From Amphibalanus amphitrite (taxonomy: Eukaryota; Arthropoda; Thecostraca; Balanomorpha; Balanidae), in assembly GCF_019059575.1 (NCBI RefSeq), contig NW_024881999.1, positions 62,001 to 126,000 of the forward strand: a stretch of 64,000 bases of DNA, read 5' to 3'. The position numbers and the translations under genes are program-made. Numbering within the stretch: the first letter of the stretch is position 1; each line of letters starts with the position of its first letter. The notes below the pieces were generated by a model. It worked only from the letters and a program-made list of their open reading frames with translations, was not told where the DNA came from and made no database searches. This document shows positions 32,139 through 44,600 of this stretch, piece by piece.

Positions 32139-35100
32139 ATGCTGCGCGCCGGGCTCCGTCTGACCTCAGGTCTGAGGAAGGTGCTGCCAGGTCTCTGCCA
32201 GACGCACCACCATGGAGTCCAGTGTCGACTGCTCAGCTCCGTCACCAAAGAGACGCCGATCGGGGTTATCGGCATTGGAAACGTCGGCAAGTTTTATATG
32301 AACAGGTCGTAGGCAAAAGGCCCCTGGGGCGCTGCTTTGCGATTTAGTCATATACCTAAGTCTGGATAGTTTAGATAACTCTATTGTTTGCTGCTCGTAA
32401 GTTATTATCGGGCCTTTTTATAATAGGTACGCACTAGATGACGCGTAGGTAGGTATAATTTTGAAGCTTAAATTCCAATGTTTTGTTGGAGTTTTTCAAG
32501 TTTGATTACGATTACTTGCCGCTAATGTTATAACCTATGGAAAACAACTATTTAGATGTGCATGCTTTTTTATTCTTGGCTAATTTTTTAAGCAATGAGC
32601 AGTAAGTGTATAAGATTCAGCCGAGTAATAAACTTACTTTCGTTTTATCCTACCGGTAAAGAAAGAGATGAGTCTGACTAGACGTCGCATATTAGTACGC
32701 AATTCCAGGAAACTGCTCATGGTTTTTTGTTTCATTGATCAGACGCACTCCCCCCCCCCCCCCCAGGAGCACACGTGCTAACGCTGCCCCCCCCCCCCCA
32801 GGTGACGCCGTTGTGAGGAATCTTCTGCGCTCCGGATACACCGTCTCGGCCATGTTCGACACAGACGGCGCGCGGATGTCAGCGCTAGCAGATCGGGTGG
32901 CGGTGGCCGACAGCTCCCGCCAGGTGGCACAAAAGGCCGATGTCGTCATTACATGTCAGTACTGCTGGGTTCACCCGGAGTTGAGGCCTAATGCTAGAGA
33001 ATAGGTACCCAGAAGATACCCCACCAGACAGTCACGAGGTCTTCTGAGCCGTCGGTCATCCTGAGCTGAGCCGTCATGCATTACATACCTATCCGTACCG
33101 GGATAAATGGCCTGGCCTGGAATGGTCGTAAGCTCGTAAGGCACAACGCTGTGATTACTATATATGGCCTTGGATTACTGTTTAGCATAGCAACAATTAC
33201 GACAGCGCGGTATTCGCTGGACAGTTGCTCTATGTATAAATGTTACCAGCTCAGCACTTCAGACTATCTTTCAGGGACCTCCCATTCCTATGCTTTTGGC
33301 GAAGTCAACGCCGAGTGGGCACTGGGCAGTGCCTATCTCTTTCGCTCTGCTACCGCTTTGCGCTGTTCAGCGTTACTCAAACACCAATCTATTCACTCGA
33401 TGCTGATCTGTTTTATTCGCTCAGTAGCTCTGTTCAAGCGACGATCATTGACATCCTGACCTGTTCTGCTCGCAGCAACCCTTCTGTTTATGTTCAGCGG
33501 TCGCCCTGCTTTGCTCGCTGGGTAGCCATCCTGTTCTGTTCAGCTGCCGTCCTGTTCTATTCACCCATTGACCCTACTGTTCTGTTCAGTTGACGCCCCG
33601 TTCCGCTCGCCCAGGTCTGCCGAAGCCGGAGCACGTGGAGCAGTCGTACGCCGGTCCGGACGGTCTTCTGGCAGGGTTTCGACCGGGAACCGTGTGGATC
33701 GACCACTCGACCACCGATTACCAGGCTACCATGCGCTACCACAAGGAGGTATATGGAAACACTTTTCCTGAATAACTATCAAGAGGGCTGACACAGCAGG
33801 CGGAGCCAACTGATGAGATTAGGACGTCTTATGGTAGATCATGGCATAGGAAGCCATGTAGCAGGACGCTGATTCGGTACCCTGATTCGGTACTTACGAG
33901 CAATGCTGTTGCGAATACGGGCCCTGGATGTTCAAAGCTAAATGTTAGACTAAACGATATGATACCCGACGGGCAGAGGGCATGTGTAGCGGCTTGCTGC
34001 TGATGTGACTGAAGTCGCGCCGTCTGTTCCAGCTGAAGGACAAGCAGGTGGAGATGGTGGAGGCGCCCATCACCGGCGGCCTCTCGGCGCTGAAGACGGG
34101 CACCATGGTCACCTACCTGGGCGGCGACAAGGCCGTCGTCGAGCTCGTCTCACCGATACTATCGGTGAGAGAAGGGATGGGTTACGTTTCTCCCGGTGAG
34201 AGGGCGAAAGACGTGCCATCCATACTACTGCTCACGCTGAGCCCGATTGTGTGCACGTTCCATACCTGAGCCGGGCGACCAAAGATTCTCCATGTGACAC
34301 CGAGGATGTGTGTTTGGTCCGCAGGCGAGCTACACTAACCTGGTGTACCTTGGACCAGTCGGATCGGCGCTCATCACCAAGGTGGTGTCAAACATGCTCT
34401 GCATGCTGAATGCCATCGCGACGGCGGAAGCCATGATGATAGGTAAGATGATGTATGATGGCGTGCGGTAAGAAATAGATCGTTGATATAAAGGTCAACT
34501 GGCTGGATACAAGAAAAATGATAGCTGGAAGGCTAAAATAGCATGTGAGAGAATATACTCGTCAATAAAGGGATCAGGCTGCGTCCAAGCAGAAACGCAA
34601 TGATAGTTGCAACCTTTTATTGGATGAATACCTTAGTTATCGGTAACCCAAGTCAAAGCTCCTATCCACTATTATCCATGGCAAGTGTACCTATTTAACG
34701 TTACCGAATGTTCTCACTTCATGTAGAGACAACAGACGTTGTAAAGAGACAACGGAAAATATTTAAGTGGCATGACTAATGCATGATGCCGATTTTCCGT
34801 CCAATAAAAACGCACCCGACCGCCTTGCCGACCAGCCAAGAAGTCCGGCCTGGACCTGCACCAGTTCTGGAACGCGATCCGCGCCGGCTGCGGCAACAGC
34901 TTCACGTGGGAGACGTCGGCGCCGTCCCTGTTGCGCGGCGACTACGACCCCACCTTTACCATCGACCTGCACTGCAAGGACCTGGACCTCGGCTACCAGA
35001 TCGCCAAACAGCACAAGGTCAGCAGCACGAGCACCTGGCAGTAGTAACATTGAACTTTTTTCATCGGTGCAAATTTGCCCATTCGAGCGCGGCGAGACCA

Positions 35101-35618
35101 CCCAGCGAGCCGTTGAGAGCAATATTGCTGTTTTGTGGCGTCAATTAAATTCAAATGTTCTTACATCACAATCCTTCAGGACCTTCAGGTTGAAGGAAGG
35201 TACTCGTACGTTCCCTTTTGATGAAGGCCGGCAGGCGAATGTATTCACACTGGGGAAAGTAACTCAAAGCTGAGGAATTAGCATGATTACCTACGAATTC
35301 CCTGATAGCCAGCTACCCAAGTCAATATAGCGTGTGAGTAGCAATAGCGATATCCTGCCGATGCCATTTACGCTGATTTGCAGATGTGTGTCTCACCAGG
35401 TTCCCATCCCGCTACACGGGCTGGTGCAGCAGATCTCCAACCAGGCCATGTACCAGTACGGTGCCGAGGCGGCCTGCTACTCGGGCCAGCGGCTCTACGA
35501 AGAGAGCTGCGGGGAGCTGCTGCGCTCTCCCGGCTTCGAGAACTGGAGCTACGAGAATCGCATCATCGACGGCAGCGTGGTCCCGCAGCACCGCGACATC
35601 CAGACAGATGGGGAGTGA
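32139..35618 (+). CDS. HIBADH: 3-hydroxyisobutyrate dehydrogenase-like, probably mitochondrial, 7 exons
   Basis: Exons that keep frame: 32139-32286, 32802-32954, 33615-33748, 34033-34164, 34325-34442, 34836-35017, 35400-35618, giving 361 residues. The family oxidises 3-hydroxyisobutyrate to methylmalonate semialdehyde with NAD+ in valine breakdown. Residues 1-37 are basic with Leu and Ser, as in a mitochondrial presequence. GIGNVG (45-50) is the Rossmann glycine motif, EAPITGG (155-161) the substrate loop, and K208 with N212 in the TKVVSNML segment the catalytic pair. Exon 1 joins in frame only through a GC donor (GCAAGT at 32287); the other introns are GT-AG. The C-terminus, SYENRIIDGSVVPQHRD, differs from the vertebrate enzyme, so this may be a related beta-hydroxyacid dehydrogenase. 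AATAAA at 35987 suits a 3' end. Confidence 0.85.
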
Positions 35619-36376
35619 TGATCCGGAGGGATGGCAAGCGATTATCTGGAGGGGGCGTGATGATCCAGAGGATGGTAAGAAGCAGGGTGATGATCCGGGC
35701 GGATTGTCATGAGATCCACCGAGATTGTAGATCCAGCACTAGCATCCATAAAAAAATAATGGTTCTAAATCTACGATCATCCGTTGAAAAGCTAAGCAGA
35801 TGGCAGGATTGCCTCCCTCTCCAGATTCGGCTGAAAACCACAGCGTGGCGTGGCTCGGATTCGGATATTCAGGGTCCCTCAATTTCGATTGTGTTTGGTG
35901 TTCATTAAAAGAAAAAGGCATTGAGCTACATTAAGTACATATTTTAATATGGTTACCTATCTTAACCTTGTGTTTGAAATCAAAAGAATAAATTTACCGT
36001 AACACTTAAATACCGGCTAGAAGAAAGGTCATTGACCTCAGTGCCACTCTTCCGGACACAACTGTTGCTTGTGTTCAGAAAATTGCGCTGCAATACAACA
36101 AACATGCATATAAGCTTCAGGCCAGCTTAGTCAGGAACCGTTTATTGGGGTAATTCATGCCCCGTCATCGTAATGACATTTAATTCACACATGCACTTCT
36201 GAACGACAAATTCATTAAGTTATTTTGACAGGGTTATTTGGTGTCTTGCCTACGTGGCACGTACTGACGTACGTACGCATTATGCGCCTTTGCATCTGTG
36301 GGCTTCCCTAAATATGAAGCACGAGCGTCTATTTTTGAATACATGACCACGTAAAAATAGCGTTTGTTCAAAAAGA

Positions 36377-36880
36377 ATGTGCTCTTTGCTATGTTGTGGA
36401 AAGGGTGCTGATACAGTTGTTACGAGCCGTTCAAGCCGTCATACTGTTATGGATATGCTTGAAAGCTCAAAATTACTTAAGAAAACGGGTGAGGAAATAA
36501 CTGCTAACGAAGGCTTAGCATCAAAGAAAATCATCGGATATTATTTTTCGGCTCATTGGTGTCCACCATGCAGAATGTTTACACCTCTCCTTCTGGATTT
36601 CTACAATGAGCTGGTTGAAGACGGTGCTGAATTCGAAATAGTGTTCGTATCTTCCGATCAGTCAGAAGACTCCATGAAGGAATATATCAATGAATCACAT
36701 GGGAATTGGCTTGCACTGCCTTTCAACAGTGAAGTAGGCAAAGAACTAAAGTCCAAATATAGTGTTCAAGGAATCCCAACACTCGTGATCGTTAAGAACG
36801 ATGGAACATTGGTTTCGTTGAATGGAAGAGAGGACGTGCAGAAGGAAGGACCACCCGTCTTCGCAAAGTGGAATAAATGA
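36377..36880 (+). CDS. Nucleoredoxin/tryparedoxin-like protein, single exon
   Basis: Intact frame of 167 residues with a thioredoxin fold. The active site is W61-C62-P63-P64-C65-R66, the WCPPC form of nucleoredoxins and tryparedoxins, and GIPTL supplies the cis-proline at 134. Such proteins reduce disulfides in the cytosol or nucleus. Residues 1-10 (MCSLLCCGKG) are Cys-rich, and an alternative start exists at M25 or M27. It has no introns, unlike the neighbouring metabolic genes, which may mean retrotransposition. I see no clear flanking duplication or poly(A) tract. The coding region is less GC-rich than its neighbours. AATAAA overlaps the stop, with another at 37208. Confidence 0.85.
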   Translation: MCSLLCCGKGADTVVTSRSSRHTVMDMLESSKLLKKTGEEITANEGLASKKIIGYYFSAHWCPPCRMFTPLLLDFYNELVEDGAEFEIVFVSSDQSEDSMKEYINESHGNWLALPFNSEVGKELKSKYSVQGIPTLVIVKNDGTLVSLNGREDVQKEGPPVFAKWNK

Positions 36881-37387
36881 AAAAAAGCTGCGTCGAAGTG
36901 TACCAAAAAGGAACTCGTATTGATATATACAAGTAAGAGAAGAAACAAAATATTTTTAGAAAAGCTGTTGTTAAAAACAAACATTAGGATGATTGACGGG
37001 GATAATGCTGATGAAGACAATTGAATCGGCTTGTACCGAAACTGTTCACTGCGTCATGAGGCGTGGCGTTGCAGATCATTCACCTATTCATTTATTTTGG
37101 TGTTTGTATTGTGTGTGCGTGGTCACTGTTCGCTGTCTCCGTATAACATAAAGGTCCTCTGAACCTTTTGAGAAACTAGCAGAGATTATTCTGCGCCAAC
37201 AACCATGAATAAACGTTTCAAAGGAATGCGACGTCTACCTTGTTGAACGGGTGCAAGATGACTCCACAATTGATGCGCATTAAACAGCAAACGATATTTA
37301 GTTGAAGATCATCATCGTCAAATGAATAACAAAGTCAAGCGAATGCCTATCTTCTACATTATCATTCGCGTCTCACAGGCAAACTTT

Positions 37388-38585
37388 TTAACCCGCGCCC
37401 GGCTGGGGGTCCTGGATTTCCACGCCCTGCTGGGGGGGGGGGGTGTTTGAACACCCCCCCTTCTAACTCGGCTCCTGGGCCACGTAGCGATACGCGGAAG
37501 GCGGCGTTCGAAAGAGCGTCAAAATAATGAGGAAATCACTTCGGTCAATTTTTTGGTCAGGTCAAAGGTCAGGTCACCAGAGGTCATTGAAGGCAAAATT
37601 TCGCCGATTTCCAGGTCGAATGTCGACAATTTCCAAGAAGCCAGCGCATAACTCGGGAACCAATAGAGCTACAGCGCCGCGGAAAAGCGCATTCGATAGC
37701 CCTATTAACGCCCTTTCTGAGTAATTCTCTCAGATTTGACCTAACGTCAACGGTTTTGCCTGCAGGGGGCAAAAACTGCAAAAATAGCCGATTTTTTCGG
37801 AAACAGTTTTTCTGCAATAACTTTTGACCCAAGCCTTGTACGAGCTTACTTTTACCAGCATCGTGTTCCTCTCGTCAAGACGCATCGAATGAACTATAAT
37901 TTGACCTTGAAAGGTCAACTTAAAAATTTGACCTCAGGTCAAGGTCATGACCTGACCGGAAAGGGTCATGTTGCATATCAGTCGATCCGTATCGTCGAGC
38001 TGAACACATCTAAGGCGTTTTCATCGCTCTAGCATGCCTCTATCAACAGTTATTTGCGAAAAAACTGTTAGATACCATTCGTGACCTAAGATGACCTCAG
38101 GGCATAAACAGGGGTCATGGACACCATTTCCATGTTCAGTGTGTCTAAACCACTTGTAATTCAGTGTTTGGGAGTGTTTATAATGTCTTTCGTCCAAAAG
38201 AGGCGCATTTCAATTTTCTCCCATTGACTTATAATGGGGAGGTCGCAAAATTGACCTGACCTTAGGTCATCGATATCAAAATTCTGAGATATACATTTTG
38301 TACATGCTATTGCTCTTAGCAATCGCTGAAAGTTTCAAAGCGATCGGCCACTCGGTGTAGCTATGACAGACATTGAAACTTTTTATGAGGTGAGGTCACT
38401 TCAAGTGACCTGGTGACCTGACCTTGAATGACCTTGGTCTGAAATTTTCACAACATGTGTAGAATTGATGTATGATAAGGTGTACCAAAAACGGCGGCGC
38501 TCCGCGCCGCCGTTTTTGAGATATTCGCGAAAAACCACAAGGGGGGTGTTCAAACACCCCCCCCCCCCAGCAGGGCGCGGGTTAA
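37388..38585 (+). mobile_element. TTAA-flanked element G2
   Basis: TTAA at 37388-37391 and 38582-38585. Ends CCCGCGCCCGGCTGGG and CAGCAGGGCGCGGG. Hairpins GGTGTTTGAACACC (left) and GGTGTTCAAACACC (right) sit between G- and C-tracts. The interior aligns with G1 and G3 and contains TCAAGGTCA near 37939. Its right TTAA is also the left TTAA of G3. Confidence 0.88.
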
Positions 38586-39854
38586 CCCGCGCCGGGCCGG
38601 TGCTCCGAGATTCCGCGCCGGGCCGGGGGGTGTCTGAACACCCCCCCCCTCTAACTTGGCTCCTGGGCCACGTAGCGACACGCGGTAAGCGGCAGTCAAA
38701 AGAACGTCCAAAATAAGGACGAAAACACTCTCAGGTCATTTTTTGGGTCAGGTCAAAGGTCAGGTCACCAGAGGTCACCAAAGGTAAAATGTTGACTATT
38801 TCAACATTTTGGAAACTGCCAACGGCTATCTCAAGAACCGATAGAGCTACAGCGCCGCAGAAAAGCGCATTCGATAGCCCTTTTACAGACCTTCCTGAGT
38901 AATGCTCTCAGATTTGACCTCAGGTCAACGGTTTAGCCTCCAGAGGGCAAAAACTCCAAAAATAGCCGTTTCTACGAAAAGCGTTTTTTTCGACAATAAC
39001 TTTTGACTCAAAAGAGCCATGACATTACTTTTGCCAGCATCGTGTTCCTCTCGTCGAGACGCGTCGAATGAACTATAATTTGACCTTGAAAGGTCAACTT
39101 GAAAATTTGAACTCAGGTCAAGGTCATGACCTGACCGGAAAAGGTCATATTGCATATCAGTCGATCCGTAACGTCGAGCCGAACACATCTAAGGCGTTTT
39201 CAGCGCTCTAGCACGCCTCTATCAGAAGGTATTATCGAAAAACTGTTAGATTCTGTTCGTGACCTGAGATGACCTCGGGGACATAACGAGGGGTCACAGT
39301 TACCATTTTCTGGTTCAGTGTGTCAATTTTACCTACATCTCGATGTTTGAGAGGGTCTAGAATAGCGTTCGTGCAAAACAGACGCTTTTCAATTTTCTCC
39401 CGTTGACTTAGGTACCTATATAATGGTGAGGCCTCAAAATTGACCTGACCTTAGGTCACCGATATCAAAATTCCGAGATAAACATTTAATAGATAGTGTT
39501 GCTCTTATCAATCGCTGAAAGTTTCAAGGCAATCGTTCAGTCGGTGTAGCTATGACGAGCATTCTTATTTTTTTTCTGAGGTGAGGTCACTTGGCGTGAC
39601 CTGGTGACCTGACCTAAGGTGACCTGGATCTGAAATTTTCACGACATGTACGGAAAAGATGCACAAACATGCGTGACCTGGTGACCTGACCTAAGGTGAC
39701 CTGGGTCTGAAATTTTCACGACATGTGCGGAAAAGATGCACAAACAGAGCACAAAGATGCACGGCGGCGCGGAGCGCCGCCGTTTTTGAGATATCTGTGA
39801 AAAACCGCAGGGGGAGGGGGGTGTTCAAACACCCCCCGGCCCGGCGCGGGTTAA
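38582..39854 (+). mobile_element. TTAA-flanked element G3, abutting G2
   Basis: TTAA at 38582-38585 (shared with G2) and 39851-39854. Ends CCCGCGCCGGGCCGG and CCGGCCCGGCGCGGG form a perfect inverted repeat. Hairpins GTGTCTGAACAC and GTGTTCAAACAC are present. Near the right end a segment of about 65 bp starting GCGTGACCTGGTGACCTGAC (39596-39720) is duplicated. The interior closely matches G1. Confidence 0.88.
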
Positions 39855-39921
39855 TGGTAGCCTCTGGATCACATTGTACTGTTTAGCTATAGATGGATCA
39901 TTCTCACAAAGTCTTGACTAG

Positions 39922-41107
39922 TTAACCCGCGCCCCGCTGGGCTATTCAGCCATACGCGCCCTGCTGGGGGAGGGAGAGATTCTGCCCCCCCCCCTAACTT
40001 CCGAACCGATGGTCGTAGAAAGACGGGGAAAACGGCAATCGAAAGCTCTCAACGAGGCAAATCTAAAGAGCTCAAATTTTTTTTGCTTAAGTAGGTCAGA
40101 GGTCAGGTCAAGGTCAGGTCAAGGGTACAAAATGCAAGTTTCTACAGTATCGGCCTAGCACCGTAATTACCGAAGAATGGACTGAGACTGATTGCCCAAA
40201 ACGTGTTCTTAGGCTACCAAGACAATATTCGTTGCATACAATATCATTCAAAGGCCAAGGTCAAGGTCAGGTCAGGTGAGGTCAGGTCAGGTCACCAAAA
40301 ACAAAATATAGTAAAGGTCATGTGCGACACATGTTTTATGGGTCATTTTATTCATAGAATTCAATAGGCACACTCAATTAGTGATATGGTCCACCTCTGG
40401 ATGAATTTCAGGTCGAGGTCAGGTCAAGGTCAGGTCAAGTGAGGTCAAATTTTGAAGTTGGTTGTTAAGGCCTAAAAAGGTGTCTATGTGATGCAGTTTT
40501 TCACGGCGAGACGAATGGTGCTATTTTTGTTTCCGTGCGAGGTCTAGAACTTCCAAAAAATCATTTTTTCAAAAAATTGTGTGTCGTGACGTCATAAAAT
40601 TTTGAATAAATCCCACATTTTTGAACCGATTCTTCTCAAAATTGGTATATAGGTGCACATAGACCACCTAGTTGACATATATTCCGGTTTTTTCGATACA
40701 CTCAAAGTTTTGGATTTTATAATTATTTTCCCAAAAAGTCTTTTTTTTAAATTAGGCCAAAATCCAAAATTTTCAAAAAAACCGATATAGCCATTTGATA
40801 GACAAAGTAGAATCACGTATAACCTTTTTTTTGTTACGTCTTGATTCCTTTAAAAATGAAGATGTTAGCGGCTTTTGAAATTTTGCGATTTTTTTAGGGG
40901 AAAATGGCGAACATGACGTCACTAAAACGTCATTTTCTAAAAAAAAAAAAATCCGACGGATTTCGCTCAAATTTACAGGGAACGTGTCAAATTGATGTAT
41001 GATAAGGTACTGAAAGTTGGACGTCGCTGGCGTAACGCGTTTGGAAGTTATTGGCGAAAAACGGGAGGGGGGCAGATTCTGCCCCCCCCCAGCGGTGCGC
41101 GGGTTAA
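39922..41107 (+). mobile_element. TTAA-flanked element B2
   Basis: TTAA at 39922-39925 and 41104-41107. It is co-linear with B1 (463-1665), with CATGTTTTATGG at 40330-40341, AGGTCA runs near 40096-40120, 40258-40302 and 40415-40438, and GGTACTGAAAGTT at 41006. The right end reads CAGCGGTGCGCGGG. Confidence 0.88.
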
Positions 41108-41488
41108 GAGTGTACACCTTTTCAAAATATAACATTTGCCCTACGATCATTTTTTCATATGCAATTCGCCAAACACTTAACCTAATTTTTTGCTGATTTG
41201 TCAGGATTTGTCGGATCAAATTGGTCAGAATTAGTCGCATTATTATAGTCACTCGTACCTGTTCCATTTAGCCAGGCAGTTGCGCACAATGTTGTAGCTG
41301 TTAGGTCGTTTGCGCTTATTGCTAAGGTCAATGATAGGTCGCTGGAGCCGATAGAGGCTTCTGAACATGCATGTGTGATAGTTATTTTTCATTGTTTTTC
41401 TCCGACTGCAAACTTCCCAGCTTATCCCATGAAGGCAAGCAAAAAGTAAGTAGAAGATAACAATGCAGTATTGGTGACGTTAGAGCGC

Positions 41489-41494
41489 TTTATT
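41489..41494 (-). terminator. Likely polyadenylation signal of the dynein-like gene
   Basis: AATAAA on the minus strand, about 108 bp beyond the stop codon at 41602-41604. Its position supports the long frame having its true 3' end here rather than continuing into further exons. Confidence 0.55.
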
Positions 41495-41601
41495 TGAGCG
41501 TATTCGGAGCATCACAGATATGTAAAGCACATACACAGTTTTAACGCCGATCACCAACCGTATAGAAGGCAAGTGAAGCTCGAAATCTCCACCTGTCACC
41601 A

Positions 41602-44600
41602 TTATCCAACGGAGAGCCGCACCTGTTCCACAAACTTCTTCATCGTGGGGTCGACGACCGAGCCGGCTCTGGACCTCCGGCTGGGGGGCGACAGCAGCGG
41701 AGCCGCGCTCTCCTGATGGTGCGCCAGCGGCCCGTCACCACCGTCTGGCTCGGTGACGGCACAGAGCGCCAGCAGGACGTGCTCGGCGCGCGGTCGGCGC
41801 CGCCAGCCGACAGTCAGCTCCTCCAGCTGTGCCCGCTGCTCGCTGTGCACGTGCCGCATGTCCAGCCGCACGTGGACGGCACGTGCCGGCGCCGGGTGCT
41901 GCTCGTCCACGACAGTCACGGCCACGCGGTGAGTGGGCACGCAGAGCCGCGCGGCGACAGCTTCCCTCAGGCTAGGCAGACATTGGGCAGGCCGCGGCAG
42001 CTGGCCCAGCCGCAGCGTCATCGGCTCGGCCGGCAGCTCAGCCCACAAACGCGGCGTGCTCTCGACCAGCTGCTGAACGTGCCGCCCTACGGCCAGCAGG
42101 TGGCGCAGCAGCAGCGGCAGCCGGCCGGGCGCCGAGCCGCCGGCTGGCACCCACTGCGCCGGCGTGGAGCGCTCAGCCAGACAGGTCACCAGCGCCTCCA
42201 GCCGACTGGTGGGTGCCAGACGGGCTGACAGAAGGCGGCGTACCTCCACCAGCTCGTCATGCACGCGGCACACCTGAGAGCGCGCCAGACATCGCTCCTG
42301 GGCCAAATAGCGCGCCCAAGGGCACTCCACAGTCGCCGCCGGTGTCTCGTCGGCCAGTGGTAGGGGTTCGTCGCGACGCTCCCGACGCAGAAGAGCAAGC
42401 AGCTGGCGCACGTAGGTGATCAACTTCTCCACCAGTCTCTGTGACAGGCCCGAGTAGACGACGGCTGGAGCACAGCGACTCAGTTGACCCAGCGCTTGAT
42501 TGGCCTCGCTGGCCTCTACCCCAAGCTCGGCCAGCGCGAGCGGTGCAGCCGGTCCCAGCGCACAGTTGATAAGCTGTCCGATCACAGCCGGCATGACCCC
42601 CGGCTGCAGCGCGCGCCAGACGAGCGCCCAGTCGCCGGCGGCCAGTCCCCCGCGGTCCAGGACGTCAGGGCCCGCCGCTAGACGCGCCTGCCAGCCAGCG
42701 TCGTCTCCAGCCTTCAGAGCGGCCACTAGCCGGCGCGCTGCGGGCACCTGGCGGCTTAGCGCGCCCAGGGCCAGCCACTGGCGCTCGGTCGCCCAGCTCG
42801 GGCATGCCGGGAGCCAGCGCTGGTGCCAGCCGTCACTGCTGGCCGGGCCGTGCACCAGCAGCCGCAGCCGCGCCTCGTCCGTCCAGCCAGCGGCCAGCAG
42901 CGCGGCCAGCACCAGGTACACGTACCGCCAGCCGTCCGGCAGCCGCTCCAGCAGTCGCGGCAGCACGTCTGACGCGCCCAGCAGGCGAAAGTAGTCGGCC
43001 GATTTGCGGTCCTCTAGTTTGGCAGCGGCGCGCGCTCGCAGGGAGAGTGCCAGCCAGCCGGCGAACAGCTCCAGGGAGAGCCGTTCAGTCTGCAGGCGCA
43101 GCGCGGCCACGGCCGTGTACAGCCCGGAGAAGAAAGCCACCACGGGCTGCAGTGGCGCGCGCTGTTCAACGAGCAGCGCCAGCTGGTAGCGGCAGTTGGC
43201 CGCGCCGGCGTCCAGTGAGTCCACTTCCGCCACCATCTGCAGCAGAGAGCTCTCACACTGGCGCAGCGAAGCCAGCCGGCGGCGGGCGCCGGCCGGCTGT
43301 CCAGTTGACGGCACCGGCTCACCGTCGGCTGACGCAGTGAATAGCGGCATCGACGGGCGTCCGCGAGGGGTGGGCGCCGAGCTCTGCCGTCGGGAAGAGC
43401 GCCGCCGATGGTGCGCTCTGCTCTCGCGGCGGGCGGAGGCACTGCCGCTGCGCGCGCGCCGACCGCCCGGCAACAGCGAGGACACGCTCCCTGAGCTGTC
43501 GGGCACCAAAGAGCCTACGGTGAATCCGAGTCTCCGCCGCCGACCCTCCGATGGGCTCTCAGCTTCCCCACCGGTGTGAGCTCTACTGGCATTGATCACG
43601 CCCGAGGCGACCGACTTCTTATGCTGATGGTCAGCGCTAAAGGAACCATCAGTTGCTTTAGATCTCTCCTTGGTGGATGCTCCACCCTCAGACCCAGTGT
43701 GGACATCAGCCTTGCTTTGGGTGCCAGAACGAGAGACACCGTCATCTATTTTGAACGACACGCGGGGTCCATCCGACGTTTCGGCATACGAAATCACACT
43801 TTCCGTCAGTTCAACGGCCCTTGTTGAGTCTTGGTTCGGTTGCCGGTGCACCAAATCTTCCACAGATGGCACCTTGTAACCAAGCGTTAACTGCGATGGC
43901 GGACCGGTGCTGAGCTGACTTAGCTTCGCACTGGCCGTTGGTTTGGGTGCTCGAGATGCGCGACGCTCCGCCAGCCTTTGGTTACGCTCGAGTCTCTCCA
44001 ACCGGTCGCGCCACGTGCGTGCGAGCTCCAGCGACGCCCGCGTCTCGCGACGGCGTCGTTTCAGCTCGGCCGATAGTTGCGCGGTGTCACACAGTTCCGA
44101 CCCGGGCTCCTGCCGCGGTGTCGGCTCGGCAGGGGCGGCCATCAGCGTCACGTCAGTCATCGATCTTCCGCCGGTCTCCCCGTCGTTGAGCTGCACCACG
44201 GATGGCCGCAGGGTGGGACGCTCTAGCTGCGGCCGCTGGAGTCGGGGCGCAGCTGCCGCCAGCACGGCCGCCGCCGTAGGGCCAGCAGCAGGGCGGGCTG
44301 TCTTCTCCAGGGACGGTAGCGGGGTTCTTCCGGCACGCAGCAGCTGCTCCAGCAGTCCCAGCAGCTCTGGCCACTGGGCGAGCAGACGGCGCTGCGCTGC
44401 GGCTCGGCGCGCCCGCCAGTAGCGCAGGTCGTCCTGATAGGTGCGCTGGTCGCGGTGCACCTGTGGTCGGATCAGACGCACCACCAACGGCCCGATCAGA
44501 GCCGACACAGTCTCACTGCTCGGAAACAGGTCTAAGTGGGTGACCAGGTGCTGCTGGCCGCGACAGGCGCGCAGAAGTCGGTCCACCAGCTCGGCCGCGT

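Noticed and set aside
32306..32311. Canonical GT donor for HIBADH exon 1
   Set aside because: It leaves the wrong phase and leads to TGA at once in exon 2; it also inserts residues not in the family.
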